Shown here: positions 55,080-63,895 of the stretch, one piece after another
How positions within the stretch are numbered: the stretch's first letter is position 1
How the letters are laid out: each line of letters begins with the position of its first letter
DNA from: Methanothermobacter wolfeii
GTDB lineage: Archaea > Methanobacteriota > Methanobacteria > Methanobacteriales > Methanothermobacteraceae
Assembly (NCBI RefSeq): GCF_025397995.1
Contig: NZ_CP104550.1
Span: forward strand, 328,001-392,000
Length of the DNA stretch: 64,000 nucleotides
Reading direction: 5' to 3'
The notes under the pieces: generated by a model
Databases searched by the model: none
Told to the model about the DNA's origin: nothing
What the model saw: only the letters and a program-made list of their open reading frames with translations
Translations under genes and position numbers: made by a program

Positions 55080-55874
55080 ATGCTCTACATAATTGGACTT
55101 GGACTTTACGATGAAAGGGACATATCGCTGAAGGGACTTGAAGCAGTTAAAGGCTGCCATGAGGTCTACGCAGAATTTTACACTGCAATGCTTCAGGGCT
55201 CCAGCCTCTCGGCGATTGAAAGATTAACAGGGAAGGATGTAAGGGTCCTGAGGAGGGAAGAGGTTGAGGAGGACAGGGTACCCCTTCAGAGGGCTGAGGA
55301 GGTTGATGTAGCCCTCCTTGTCCCCGGGGACCCCCTGATTGCCACAACACACACGGAGATTCTGGTGGATGCCAGGAGGAGGGGTATTGAGACAAGGGTG
55401 ATCCATTCATCATCGATAATCTCAGCAGCACCAGGCCTTGCAGGGCTCCAGGCCTACAAGTTCGGGAGGATAATAACCATACCCTTCACAGAGGATAACT
55501 ACTTCCCCCTCTCCCCCTACCTTAACATCAGGGCTAACCTTGAAAACAGCTCCCATTCCCTTGTCCTCCTGGATATACAGGCCCACAGGGAGAGGTACAT
55601 GACTGCAAATGAGGGCCTCAGTTATCTGATGAAGGCATCAGGGGAACTGGATGATGACACCATCGGGGGGGACACCCTTGCAGTTGTAATTGCAAGGGCT
55701 GGTTCAGAGGAACCTCTTGTGAGGGCTGACCGTATAATGGACCTCATTGATGAGGACTTAGGGGATCCTCTCCACTGCCTTGTTATCCCGGCGGGACTTC
55801 ACTTCGTGGAGGCAGAGTACCTGGTGGAGGTTGCGGGAGCCCCCGAGGATCTTGTTAAGGGGATGATACTTTAA
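55080..55874 (+). CDS. dphB: Diphthine synthase
   Basis: 264 residues of the tetrapyrrole methylase fold. The start MLYIIGLGLYDERDISLKGLEAV, VPGDPLIATTHTE and IHSSSIISAAPGLAGLQAYKFGR are diagnostic. It trimethylates (or methylates) the modified His of elongation factor 2 during diphthamide synthesis. GAGAGGTC precedes the ATG. Confidence 0.95.
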   Translation: MLYIIGLGLYDERDISLKGLEAVKGCHEVYAEFYTAMLQGSSLSAIERLTGKDVRVLRREEVEEDRVPLQRAEEVDVALLVPGDPLIATTHTEILVDARRRGIETRVIHSSSIISAAPGLAGLQAYKFGRIITIPFTEDNYFPLSPYLNIRANLENSSHSLVLLDIQAHRERYMTANEGLSYLMKASGELDDDTIGGDTLAVVIARAGSEEPLVRADRIMDLIDEDLGDPLHCLVIPAGLHFVEAEYLVEVAGAPEDLVKGMIL

Positions 55875-55898
55875 ACACCAGCGAACCCCTTATTTCAA

Positions 55899-56096
55899 TT
55901 ATTTGATGATGTAGTCGCATTTTTCAACATTCTGGAGGGGTATGATCATCTCCCTTTTTCCGAATTCTCTCTCTTTAAAACTAACCTTTATGAAGCATTT
56001 ATCCTTATCAACCATTATGGCCTCCACCCCGAATTCACCCCTCCTGAAGTGATGAACCGTTCCATTTGTCATGGTGAGCTCCATCTTATCAATCAT
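55899..56096 (-). CDS. Small unknown protein
   Basis: About 65 residues, beta-rich, with the pattern of a small barrel (MELTMTNGTVHHFRRGEFGVEAIMVDKD split by strands, ending PLQNVEKCDYIIK). No family recognised. ATG at 56096 follows GTGGTG at six bases, so it is preferred to 56108. It is divergent from the methyltransferase gene. Confidence 0.6.
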   Translation of the reverse strand: MIDKMELTMTNGTVHHFRRGEFGVEAIMVDKDKCFIKVSFKEREFGKREMIIPLQNVEKCDYIIK

Positions 56097-56199
56097 AAAA
56101 AACACCACAGTATTATATCTCTCTCCCTCCCTATATATCCTTCAGGGGATTCACAGGGAGTCCCATGATACAGGGTATAAACTTAGGGGAGGTGAAGTA

Positions 56200-56760
56200 A
56201 TGGGCCATGTCCATGCAGGAAAATCAACAAGGGACCTTATTGATGCAGAGGATCTTATGAAGCTCCTGCCACTTGGAAGTGGAGACACCTTCCTTGATGC
56301 TGGCTGTGGAGATGGATTCATTTCAATTGAGGCATCAGGGGTGGTTGGTGACGGAGGGATGGTCATTGCAGTTGACATCTACCCTGAATCAGTTGAGAAA
56401 CTTAAGGCCAGGATAGGGGACAGGACGAATATAACACCTCTAGTTGCTGATATAACCCGGAAAATGCCCATTGATGATTCAACGGTTGACCTCTACTTCA
56501 TGGCAAATGTCTTCCATGGTACGGTGGCCAATGATGAGGTCGAACCCCTCATGGCTGAGATAAGGAGGCTCCTCAGGGGGGATGGTAAACTTGCAATCGT
56601 TGACTTCAAGAGGATACCCGATACTCCAGGACCCCCTATGGATATAAGGCTATCTGAGGACCGGGTCAGGGAGATACTTGAGGAGCATGGATTCAATGTA
56701 CGTGATGTCCTTGATGCGGGCCCCTACCATTACATGATCATTGCATCGCCTGTTCCCTGA
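56200..56760 (+). CDS. Class I SAM-dependent methyltransferase
   Basis: 186 residues. Motif I is TFLDAGCGDGFISIEA, motif II around VIAVDIYPESVEKL, then LYFMANVFHG and LAIVDFKRIP. It resembles UbiE/arsenite-type methyltransferases; the substrate is unknown. GGGGAGGTGA precedes ATG 56200; the longer open frame to 56071 is not used because it crosses the divergent gene. Confidence 0.85.
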   Translation: MGHVHAGKSTRDLIDAEDLMKLLPLGSGDTFLDAGCGDGFISIEASGVVGDGGMVIAVDIYPESVEKLKARIGDRTNITPLVADITRKMPIDDSTVDLYFMANVFHGTVANDEVEPLMAEIRRLLRGDGKLAIVDFKRIPDTPGPPMDIRLSEDRVREILEEHGFNVRDVLDAGPYHYMIIASPVP

Positions 56761-56832
56761 GGATGATCTCAGTAGAGCCGGGTGTATTTTTTCGGACGGT
56801 GGGTGGGGCCTCAGGGATTTTTTCAGGATAAT

Positions 56833-57570
56833 TCAGTAGAGCTGGGTGTATTTCTGGAGAAAATCCTGTTTTTCATGGTCAAGTATCCTGAGGGCTGACA
56901 TGTTCACAGGGGATGATGCGGCGCGCTCCTCAACAAGGTTCCTCAGGGTCCCCTTCTTTATACGTTCACGGACCTCTCTAATGACAAGGTTAAGGGTCCT
57001 CCTGTTCTCCTCCACAAGTTCTTCAGCGCCCATTTCATATAAACGGTACTCATTGAGGGGGTAGGTATGTGTCTCTGTAAGGAACACGTTTAACCTTCCG
57101 TAGAACTCTGCCAGGGCATCGGAGAATATATCCATCCCCATGTAGGCAAGGAGGGGAATGAATGCAGGGTGTGAAAATGTTGAACAGAGGAGTGTGTCGG
57201 GTTTAAGGGCCTCACGGAGTGATGTGACAGTTTCAACGAGGTCCCTGGGCCTCTGCAGAAGTTCATCCATGTTTGCCACTATGAGTCTCCTGAAATCAAG
57301 ATCTTCAAGTTCAAGGGCACATTTTACCCTGAGGTCCCTGTACATTGAGCCATGGATGAATGCATATTCTGCATCTGAGCCTGAAGCCATCCTCAGGGTT
57401 TCGGCAACACCCCATTCTGCAAGCTCCCGGGGGATGCTGTAGGGGAGTGTCTCATATTCTGCAATTTCCATCTCTTCATGTTTAAGGAGGAGGGGTGTCT
57501 CCGCACCTCCGACCATCCCGTACCTTGCAGGTCCATCATGGATTTTTATCTGGTAGTCATCAACCTTCAT
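56833..57570 (-). CDS. Archaeosine tRNA-ribosyltransferase/ArcS-like protein, short form
   Basis: 245 residues. The stretch STFSHPAFIPLLAYMGMDIF and the C-terminal GTLRNLVEERAASSPVNMSALR resemble the TGT-fold half of archaeosine synthase ArcS (TgtA2). Full ArcS is ~580 residues with PUA; here only the TGT-like part is present and no continuation is found downstream. It may be a separate subunit or a new branch acting on archaeosine in tRNA. Confidence in the exact role is low. Confidence 0.65.
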   Translation of the reverse strand: MKVDDYQIKIHDGPARYGMVGGAETPLLLKHEEMEIAEYETLPYSIPRELAEWGVAETLRMASGSDAEYAFIHGSMYRDLRVKCALELEDLDFRRLIVANMDELLQRPRDLVETVTSLREALKPDTLLCSTFSHPAFIPLLAYMGMDIFSDALAEFYGRLNVFLTETHTYPLNEYRLYEMGAEELVEENRRTLNLVIREVRERIKKGTLRNLVEERAASSPVNMSALRILDHEKQDFLQKYTQLY

Positions 57571-57619
57571 CTTAACACCGTCTGCTGATTAGGTTAGTCT
57601 GCGGAATTACTAACCATTT

Positions 57620-57640
57620 GTGTCACCTAAAAGGTTACAC
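57620..57640. promoter_or_regulatory. Candidate operator of hdrCB
   Basis: GTGTCACCT-AAA-AGGTTACAC is a 9-3-9 palindrome with one mismatch, 20 bases upstream of the hdrC TATA box, where archaeal activators or repressors commonly bind. Confidence 0.4.
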
Positions 57641-57660
57641 TTTGGCAATTTTTAGGAATC

Positions 57661-57668
57661 TTTATATA
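57661..57668 (+). promoter_or_regulatory. TATA box of hdrCB
   Basis: TTTATATA 80 bases before the ATG at 57741. Transcription should start near 57690 with a leader of about 50 bases, so the long hdrC frame is inside the mRNA. Confidence 0.65.
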
Positions 57669-57740
57669 TCCATAAGGGTCACAGTCTAATAAGAAAAATC
57701 TGAGGTTTAACAAACCAGCGATCTTTCAGGGTGAGAAACA

Positions 57741-58724
57741 ATGTCAGTTCTAAAGCGCCTAAAAGAAATCCTGATGGGTGAAAAGAAGGAAGAGGACAGT
57801 GAAGCAGAGAAGACTGAGACTACAACCGAACCAGCTGAGAAAAGTGAAAAACCTCAACCTGAAAAAACTTCAGAAAAACCTCCGGAACCTGCAGAACCCG
57901 TAGATGACGCAGTCGATGTTCCTGGTGTTCAGGAACCTTCAGGGGCTGCTGATGTTCAGGAACCAGAGGTGGCTGCTGAGCCTTCAGGGGCTGCTGATGT
58001 TCATGAATCAGAGGAGTCTGCAGGTGAGGATGTTAAGTCTGAAGAAACTGAAGGAACCTTCGATGAAACCGAGGAGATTGTTGAGGACGAACCCTCTTCT
58101 GAAGATGAATCAGAAACTTCTGAGGATGAATCAGAGGAAGAGGATAAAGGTGAAAGGAGTGGTATAATGACCCTACTAGAGCGAGAAGAAAACATAATCA
58201 GAAAGGGTAATATTGACAAGGAATTCTCTGAAAAAATAAAGGAAGCCGGTGGAGACAGCCTTGAATACTGTTTCCAGTGCGGTACCTGCACAGGATCCTG
58301 CCCATCCGGAAGGAGAACACCCTACAGGGTGCGTCAGATAATAAGAAAGGCAAACGTGGGATTAAAGGATGAAATAATAGCAGACCCAACACTCTGGATG
58401 TGCACAACCTGCTACTCCTGCCAGGAAAGATGTCCCCGTAAGGTTAAAATCGTGGACGTCGTGAAACTTGCAAGGAACGAGGCAGCTAAGGCAGGATTCA
58501 TGGCACCGGCCCACAAGGCAGTCGGATCCTTCGTTATAAAAACAGGTCACGGCGTGCCAATAAACGATGCCACAATGGAATTAAGGAAGGCTGTTGGTCT
58601 TGGAGAACTACCACCAACAACACATCAGTTCCCTGAAGCCCTCGAAGAGGTCCAGAAGATCATCAAGGCAACAGGCTTTGACCAGTTAATAGGATACAAC
58701 TGGGAAACAGGTGAACTTGAATAA
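57741..58724 (+). CDS. hdrC: Heterodisulfide reductase subunit C with an acidic N-terminal extension
   Basis: The frame codes for 327 residues. From M143 (ATG 58167, start MTLLEREENIIRKGN) it is the classical 185-residue HdrC with two 4Fe-4S motifs (CFQCGTCTGSCPSG, CTTCYSCQERCPRK) that pass electrons from HdrA to HdrB. Residues 1-142 are extra: an amphipathic helix (SVLKRLKEILMG), then a disordered Glu/Pro/Ser-rich stretch with EPSGAADV repeated. Both starts have binding sites (GGGTGAG at 57741, GGAGTGG at 58167), so two products are possible. hdrB follows. Confidence 0.92.
   Translation: MSVLKRLKEILMGEKKEEDSEAEKTETTTEPAEKSEKPQPEKTSEKPPEPAEPVDDAVDVPGVQEPSGAADVQEPEVAAEPSGAADVHESEESAGEDVKSEETEGTFDETEEIVEDEPSSEDESETSEDESEEEDKGERSGIMTLLEREENIIRKGNIDKEFSEKIKEAGGDSLEYCFQCGTCTGSCPSGRRTPYRVRQIIRKANVGLKDEIIADPTLWMCTTCYSCQERCPRKVKIVDVVKLARNEAAKAGFMAPAHKAVGSFVIKTGHGVPINDATMELRKAVGLGELPPTTHQFPEALEEVQKIIKATGFDQLIGYNWETGELE
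57936..58003 (+). repeat. In-frame repeat in the hdrC extension
   Basis: CCTTCAGGGGCTGCTGATGT plus TCA occurs at 57936-57958 and 57981-58003, 45 bases (15 codons) apart, giving the repeated peptide PSGAADV. Confidence 0.85.
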
Positions 58725-58736
58725 GGAGGCATTGAA

Positions 58737-59645
58737 ATGGAAATCGCATACTTTTTAGGATGTATCATGAACAACAGGTACCCTGGAATTGAAAAGGCAA
58801 CAAGGGTGCTGTTTGAAAAACTCGGAATAGAACTCAAGGACATGGAAGGAGCATCCTGCTGCCCGGCACCCGGTGTATTCGGGTCATTCGACAAGACCAC
58901 ATGGGCTGCAATAGCAGCAAGGAACATAACAATCGCCGAAGACATGGGCATGGACATCATGACAGAATGTAACGGATGCTTCGGTTCACTCTTCGAAACA
59001 AACCACCTCCTCAAAGAAGACGAGGAAATGAAGGCAAAGATCAACGAGATCCTCAAAGAAGCAGGAAGGGAATACAAGGGCGAAGTCAACGTAAGACACC
59101 TTGCAGAAGTCCTCTACAACGATGTGGGCCTTGACAAACTCGCAGAGATAGTTGAAAAACCACTCAACCTTAACGTGGCAGTGCACTACGGATGCCACTT
59201 CCTCAAACCAAGCGACGAAATAAACATAGACAACCCTGAAAGACCAACAATCCTCGATGAAATCGTCGAGGTTACCGGCGCAAAATCCGTTGACTACAAA
59301 GACAAGATGATGTGCTGCGGTGCCGGTGGTGGAGTAAGATCAAGGGACCTTGACGTTGCCCTTGACTTCACAAGGGAAAAACTCACCAACATGAAGGAAG
59401 CAGGTGTCGACGCCATAGTGAACGTCTGCCCATTCTGCCACCTACAGTTTGACGTTGGACAGATGGAAATCAAGGACAAATTCGGCGAAGAATTCGACAT
59501 CCCCGTGCTTCACCTGGCACAGCTCCTTGGACTTGCAATGGGTCTTCCGAAGGAGGACCTTGTGGTTGACGCACACCAGGTATGTGTAGACGAGTGCCTT
59601 GAAAAACTAGAGGAACTCGACCGCCTTGCACCTGGAAGCGGATAA
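58737..59645 (+). CDS. hdrB: Heterodisulfide reductase subunit B
   Basis: 302 residues with two CCG domains. First set: GCIMNN near C9, [15 protein letters not shown]; second: [23 protein letters not shown]. They bind the two noncubane 4Fe-4S clusters that reduce CoM-S-S-CoB; the enzyme works with HdrA and the [NiFe] hydrogenase MvhAGD in electron bifurcation. GGAGG precedes the ATG, 12 bases after hdrC. Confidence 0.97.
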   Translation: MEIAYFLGCIMNNRYPGIEKATRVLFEKLGIELKDMEGASCCPAPGVFGSFDKTTWAAIAARNITIAEDMGMDIMTECNGCFGSLFETNHLLKEDEEMKAKINEILKEAGREYKGEVNVRHLAEVLYNDVGLDKLAEIVEKPLNLNVAVHYGCHFLKPSDEINIDNPERPTILDEIVEVTGAKSVDYKDKMMCCGAGGGVRSRDLDVALDFTREKLTNMKEAGVDAIVNVCPFCHLQFDVGQMEIKDKFGEEFDIPVLHLAQLLGLAMGLPKEDLVVDAHQVCVDECLEKLEELDRLAPGSG

Positions 59646-59708
59646 ACCAGTTTATTCATTTTTAGAGGGAGCACCATCTCCCGTAAATAAATTTTTTGAG
59701 GTGTTTTT

Positions 59709-59975
59709 TTGTTTATAGCTACCTTAAAGGGAATATTCACCCTGAAGGATCTTCCTGAAGAATTCCGCCCGTTTGTGGACTATAAGGCAGGCCTTGAAAA
59801 AAAGAAGTTATCAGATGACGATGAGATAGCCATAATATCCATAAAGGGCACCCAGAGTAATCATGTACTCTTCTTGGACTCATACAGCAGCGTAGATGAA
59901 ATTCGCCGGGAACTTGAAGAAGCAGGTGCTAAGATAAACCACACAACCCTAAAAATTCTGGAAGGACACCTATGA
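59709..59975 (+). CDS. DUF749-family protein
   Basis: 88 residues of the methanogen family DUF749 (FIATLKGIFTLKDLPEEFRPFVDYKAGLE; VLFLDSYSSVDEI). Function is unknown. TTG at 59709 follows GAGGTG by five bases. It lies 63 bases after hdrB and overlaps the next gene by 4 bases. Confidence 0.8.
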   Translation: MFIATLKGIFTLKDLPEEFRPFVDYKAGLEKKKLSDDDEIAIISIKGTQSNHVLFLDSYSSVDEIRRELEEAGAKINHTTLKILEGHL

Positions 59976-60496
59976 CACTCCCTGTTGAACAGACATGGTT
60001 TGTGCTTGTTGAACTTTTAACTGACCTGAGAAAGAGGGACGTGGAAGTCCCGGTATCTGTAACAGAGGACATAAGACTTGTCAGGACATCAATAAACTTT
60101 TACAAGACAGACACAGAAAACCCTGAAATGATTAAGGAGCTTAAAAGGATAAATGACATGCTGAACTCAATTCAAGAAGAGCTCCTTGACCTTGCCGAGA
60201 ACCTTGATCCTGACTATCCAGGGGAATGGATTGAAAAATTGAAGAGAGCCGCGCGCGGAGAGGAAGTCCATAAACCACCCGAAACAAAATCCAGGTTCAT
60301 TGTGGGTGCTCCACCAGGATTTGCAGCAGCAAGGGTACATCTTAAGGAACCCCTTGCAGAAGACAGGGTTCAGGACATCGCCGAAACCCACAGCCTGATA
60401 ATAGAATTTGAAGAAGATGACCTCATAGCTGTTTACGGCGATTCAGAGGATATAAAGAAGGGTTTGAAAGAGATAGGCTCCTTTTTCAGGGAATAA
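59972..60496 (+). CDS. DUF2096-family protein
   Basis: 174 residues. An N-terminal helical part (QTWFVLVELLTDLRKRDVEVP, then NFYKTDTENPEMIKELKRI) and a C-terminal alpha/beta part (GFAAARVHLKEPL, LIIEFEEDDLIAVYGD). DUF2096 is archaeal and of unknown function; it often adjoins DUF749. The ATG overlaps the previous stop by 4 bases. Confidence 0.78.
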   Translation: MTLPVEQTWFVLVELLTDLRKRDVEVPVSVTEDIRLVRTSINFYKTDTENPEMIKELKRINDMLNSIQEELLDLAENLDPDYPGEWIEKLKRAARGEEVHKPPETKSRFIVGAPPGFAAARVHLKEPLAEDRVQDIAETHSLIIEFEEDDLIAVYGDSEDIKKGLKEIGSFFRE

Positions 60497-60511
60497 AAGG
60501 AGGGAATTCAA

Positions 60512-61180
60512 ATGAAAATCCTTGCTGTTAGTGATCTCCATGGCTCAGGAATCCCGGAACTCCACAGGTACCTCAGAAACAACAGGGTGGACCTGATAGT
60601 CGTTGCAGGGGACATAACAAACTTCGGGCCTTCCGAACTTGTTGAGGAACTGCTTAATGACCTGGCATCCCACAATATACCGGTTCTGGCAGTGCCAGGG
60701 AACTGTGATCCCCACGGCACCCTGGAGAAGATAGAAAATTCAAAGGCCCTTAACCTCCATGCAAGGGCTCTTAACATAAAGAACATGAGGATCTGCGGTC
60801 TCGGGGGATCCAATCCCACACCATTCAACACACCCTTTGAATTCAGTGAGGATGAGATCCAGAGGGAGCTGGATAACCTCCTGCCCGGCATGAATGATGA
60901 GATCTCCATACTTGTAACCCATGCACCACCCCACGCCACGGAAGTTGACAGGATACCATCAGGCGATAACGTGGGAAGCACCGCTGTACGGAATATAATA
61001 GAAAAACATGAGCCATGTGTCAATATCTGCGGACATATACATGAATCTCCAGGGGTGGACAGAATTGGGAGGACGGTCATCGTAAACCCGGGACAGCTCT
61101 CAGATGGAAGAGCAGCCCTTATTGAAATTTCAGAAGACGGCTCTGTGACGGCCGAAATCCTGGACCTTAAGTCCAGTTAA
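60512..61180 (+). CDS. Calcineurin-like metallophosphoesterase
   Basis: 222 residues. Metal-site motifs are SDLHG, AGDITNFGP, PGNCDP, VTHAPPH and CGHIHE, the complete set for a two-metal phosphoesterase. The substrate is unknown; related archaeal enzymes act on cyclic nucleotides or phosphodiesters. GGAGGG precedes the ATG. Its last codons contain the first copy of a direct repeat shared with the next promoter. Confidence 0.88.
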   Translation: MKILAVSDLHGSGIPELHRYLRNNRVDLIVVAGDITNFGPSELVEELLNDLASHNIPVLAVPGNCDPHGTLEKIENSKALNLHARALNIKNMRICGLGGSNPTPFNTPFEFSEDEIQRELDNLLPGMNDEISILVTHAPPHATEVDRIPSGDNVGSTAVRNIIEKHEPCVNICGHIHESPGVDRIGRTVIVNPGQLSDGRAALIEISEDGSVTAEILDLKSS

Positions 61181-61249
61181 ATGTATAGAACCATGGCAGG
61201 GGTTGAAGGTCCCTCTAAAGATGCAACCTTAAGTCCAGTTAAATATATA
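61164..61249 (+). repeat. 24-base direct repeat pair before 2-phosphoglycerate kinase
   Basis: ACCTTAAGTCCAGTTAAAT plus GTATA/ATATA is found at 61164-61187 (across the stop of the phosphoesterase gene) and at 61226-61249 (TATA region of the kinase gene), one mismatch, 62 bases apart. Confidence 0.88.
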
Positions 61250-61297
61250 AAACTCTGATTTCAGATTATTACCGGACTCTTTTTGAGGTGAGTAAAA

Positions 61298-62218
61298 ATG
61301 ATAATGGTTCAGGGAGAGGTAAGCGGAAAAAAATACACAGAACCCTTCTCAAAGGGTGTGCTGGCACGTTCACTGACCAGAGCAGAAATGGATCCCAACA
61401 AGGCATACACCTTCGCTTCAATGATAGAGGCTCACCTTAAAAAGAAGAAGGTCGATCTTATCACAATAGATGAACTCGTTGAGGTTGTATCAAGGCACCT
61501 CAAGGAGGAGGACCCTGAGGTCGCAGAGAAATACATGCTCTGGAGACGGATAAGACAGTGCAAGGAGCCCCTCATAATACTTATAGGCGGTGCTTCAGGT
61601 GTTGGAACATCATCCATCGCCTTTGAGGTGGCAAACCGTCTTGGCATAAGGAACATGACAAGTACCGACATGATAAGGGAGGTTATGCGTAAGATAGTCT
61701 CAAGGGAACTTCTCCCATCAATCTATGAATCCAGCTACACGGCATACCAGTCCCTGCGCATACCCCCACCACCCGAACTGGACGAGGTGCTCATAGGCTT
61801 CAGGGACCATGTTGACAGTGTAAGTATAGGTGTTGAGGCTGTAATTGAGAGGGCCCTTACAGAGGGCATAAGCATAGTTATTGAAGGAGTCCACATAGTG
61901 CCCGGTTTCATAAGGGAGGATCTTGTTAACAAGGAAAACGTTGCAATGTTTGTCCTGACAGTTTCGGATGAGAACATACATAAGGGCAGATTCTATTCCC
62001 GCTGCAGGCAGATGTGGGCCAGGAGGCCCTTGAAGAGGTATATAAGTTACTTCTGGGCCATTAGAAGAATCCACAGATACATTGAGAGTCAGGCAAAGAA
62101 ACACAATGTGCCTGTCATCGAAAACATAGATGTTGTTACGACGATTGATTCGATCATAAAATCACTCACAAAAACCAGTGTTAAAGGAGGCAGAGAGGTT
62201 GCTGAAGAAACTGAATGA
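61298..62218 (+). CDS. 2-Phosphoglycerate kinase
   Basis: 306 residues. An N-terminal ATP-cone-like domain (residues 1-85, [29 protein letters not shown]) and a P-loop kinase domain with [10 protein letters not shown] (residues ~95-104), [10 protein letters not shown] and [11 protein letters not shown]. The lysine of the P-loop is replaced by Thr, as I recall for other archaeal 2PGKs. It makes 2,3-bisphosphoglycerate, precursor of cyclic 2,3-diphosphoglycerate, the major intracellular solute of Methanothermobacter. GAGGTGAG precedes the ATG. Confidence 0.88.
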   Translation: MIMVQGEVSGKKYTEPFSKGVLARSLTRAEMDPNKAYTFASMIEAHLKKKKVDLITIDELVEVVSRHLKEEDPEVAEKYMLWRRIRQCKEPLIILIGGASGVGTSSIAFEVANRLGIRNMTSTDMIREVMRKIVSRELLPSIYESSYTAYQSLRIPPPPELDEVLIGFRDHVDSVSIGVEAVIERALTEGISIVIEGVHIVPGFIREDLVNKENVAMFVLTVSDENIHKGRFYSRCRQMWARRPLKRYISYFWAIRRIHRYIESQAKKHNVPVIENIDVVTTIDSIIKSLTKTSVKGGREVAEETE

Positions 62219-62603
62219 GATTAGTATTGGAGAAGTGATGACAGATGATGTTATAACTGTCGAACCATCTGAAGATGTCGTGTTCGCATTCGAAAAACTG
62301 ATGAAGCACAGGATAAGTGCACTTCCAGTAATTGAGGATGATGAGCTTGTTGGGATTGTCACGGCATCGGATCTCGGCCATAACCTCATACTTGACAACT
62401 ATGAACTTGGAACAACAGTCGGTGAGGTTATGGTTAAGGATGTTGCGACTGTGGAGCCATCAGAAACCCTTGCAGATGCCATTGAAAAAATGAATGAATA
62501 CGCTGATGATGGTATCATCAACCAGCTTGTTGTGGTAAAGGATGGAAAAATGATGGGCATCATCTCTGATGGGGACATAATAAGGGCCCTCAGAGATATA
62601 TGA
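62199..62603 (+). CDS. Two-CBS-domain protein
   Basis: About 134 residues with two CBS motifs: [21 protein letters not shown]...[12 protein letters not shown] and [21 protein letters not shown]...[15 protein letters not shown] pairs bind adenine nucleotides or SAM and regulate partner enzymes. TTG 62199 follows GGAGG by 8 bases; it overlaps the 2PGK gene by 20 bases, so it could sense nucleotides for that pathway (inference). Confidence 0.88.
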   Translation: MLKKLNEISIGEVMTDDVITVEPSEDVVFAFEKLMKHRISALPVIEDDELVGIVTASDLGHNLILDNYELGTTVGEVMVKDVATVEPSETLADAIEKMNEYADDGIINQLVVVKDGKMMGIISDGDIIRALRDI

Positions 62604-62649
62604 TTCCCTGGTTTTGAGGGATCATGGTACGGTGCATGATCCTTGAGAT

Positions 62650-62730
62650 GGTATCAGAGGATACCTGTATCGGTCTTCGTGGTCCTTAACTTGACTGCCT
62701 TCCCTTAGGAGGGTATCATAGGATACCTGT
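62650..62730. repeat. Repeated hairpin at the 3' end of the phosphate permease gene
   Basis: GGTATC-AGAG-GATACC within GGTATCAGAGGATACCTGT (62650-62668) recurs as GGTATC-ATAG-GATACC at 62712-62730, 62 bases later, one mismatch in 19. The second copy covers the stop codon of the permease gene. Each copy is itself a 6-base hairpin. Confidence 0.85.
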
Positions 62731-63690
62731 CAGTGTATAGATGGCCGCTGCCATAACAAGGCATACAGGTATGGTTACGATCCAGGTATAGGCTATATCC
62801 TTTATAACATCATATTTGACGGTTGATGTTCCATGGGCAATCCCAACACCTATCACGGATCCAACGAGGGTCTGCGTGGGGGATATGGGCATACCATAAC
62901 CCAGAAATAAATATACAACAGTAGCTGCAGCCATCTGGGCTGAGAAGCCCCTGCTGGGTGTAAGATCGGTTATTCTTCTCCCAACTGTTTCTGTAACCCG
63001 ATTACCTGCAATGAGTATCCCGGTCAGGAGGCCTGCAGCACCCAGCAAACGGATTTCATTTCCACCGAAACCTCCAGCTGCAAATACCACACCCGTTGCA
63101 ACGGCTATGTCAAGGGCGCCGAGGTTAAGGGCTGAGAACGCTGAGCTGAAAATCTGCAGATACGAAAAGACCTTTTCAAGACGATCCCTGAAGCCGATAT
63201 TATTGGCGGGTTTAAGTAAAATGGTTCTAAGAGAATAATAGATTATAAATCCTGATAAAAAACCCAGGATGGGAGATAAAACCCAGCTTAGAACTATGAA
63301 TCCAAGGACATCAACCCTGATGTTGCTTAGCCCAATACTCGCTATCCCGGTTCCAAGGACTGAGCTCACAATGGCATCAGAACCTGAAACCGGTATTTTT
63401 TTCATTAACGTGAAGGTTATCCAGATCGAAGAGGTTAAGACAACCACAAGGGCTGCACGTGCACTGAAAAGGCCAGCGGGAATTATCCCCTCACTGATTG
63501 TCTTTATTACATTACCTCCAAAGAAGAGGGCACCTATAAGGACAAATATGCCACCAATCAGGAGAGCCCTTCTCATTTTCAGGGAGCCGCTCCCCACAGC
63601 GGTACCCACAGAGTTACCTATATCATTTGCAGCAAGGTTGAATGCCATGTAAAGACTTAAAACAACACTTATGATCATCAAGGTATCCAT
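62716..63690 (-). CDS. pit: Inorganic phosphate permease (PiT family)
   Basis: 324 residues with about ten transmembrane helices and the inverted PiT repeat: AFNLAANDIGNSVGTAVGSG at the N-terminus and GYGMPISPTQTLVGSVIG near the C-terminus. It imports phosphate with a cation. There is no ribosome binding site at the ATG, and an A/T-rich ATTATAATA about 18 bases upstream suggests a leaderless mRNA. The gene faces the CBS gene tail to tail. Confidence 0.92.
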   Translation of the reverse strand: MDTLMIISVVLSLYMAFNLAANDIGNSVGTAVGSGSLKMRRALLIGGIFVLIGALFFGGNVIKTISEGIIPAGLFSARAALVVVLTSSIWITFTLMKKIPVSGSDAIVSSVLGTGIASIGLSNIRVDVLGFIVLSWVLSPILGFLSGFIIYYSLRTILLKPANNIGFRDRLEKVFSYLQIFSSAFSALNLGALDIAVATGVVFAAGGFGGNEIRLLGAAGLLTGILIAGNRVTETVGRRITDLTPSRGFSAQMAAATVVYLFLGYGMPISPTQTLVGSVIGVGIAHGTSTVKYDVIKDIAYTWIVTIPVCLVMAAAIYTLTGIL

Positions 63691-63864
63691 AAATTATTAT
63701 TGGATCCCGTATTATAATTCTGTTCTCATGGATGAGGGATGTGCTGTTACTGGAAGTACACTGAACTATTGGTTCTGTTTAAGGATTAAAATTACATATC
63801 TCATCAGTCAAGTCTCTTTTAGGTGGCTGATATTGTTCATATGATTGTCTTTACCAGGGAAACA

Positions 63865-63872
63865 TTAAAATA
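63865..63872 (+). promoter_or_regulatory. TATA box of the SRP RNA gene
   Basis: TTAAAATA centred about 27 bases before the expected 5' end of the RNA. Confidence 0.6.
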
Positions 63873-63895
63873 CCAGTTTATCCAATGAATAGAAT

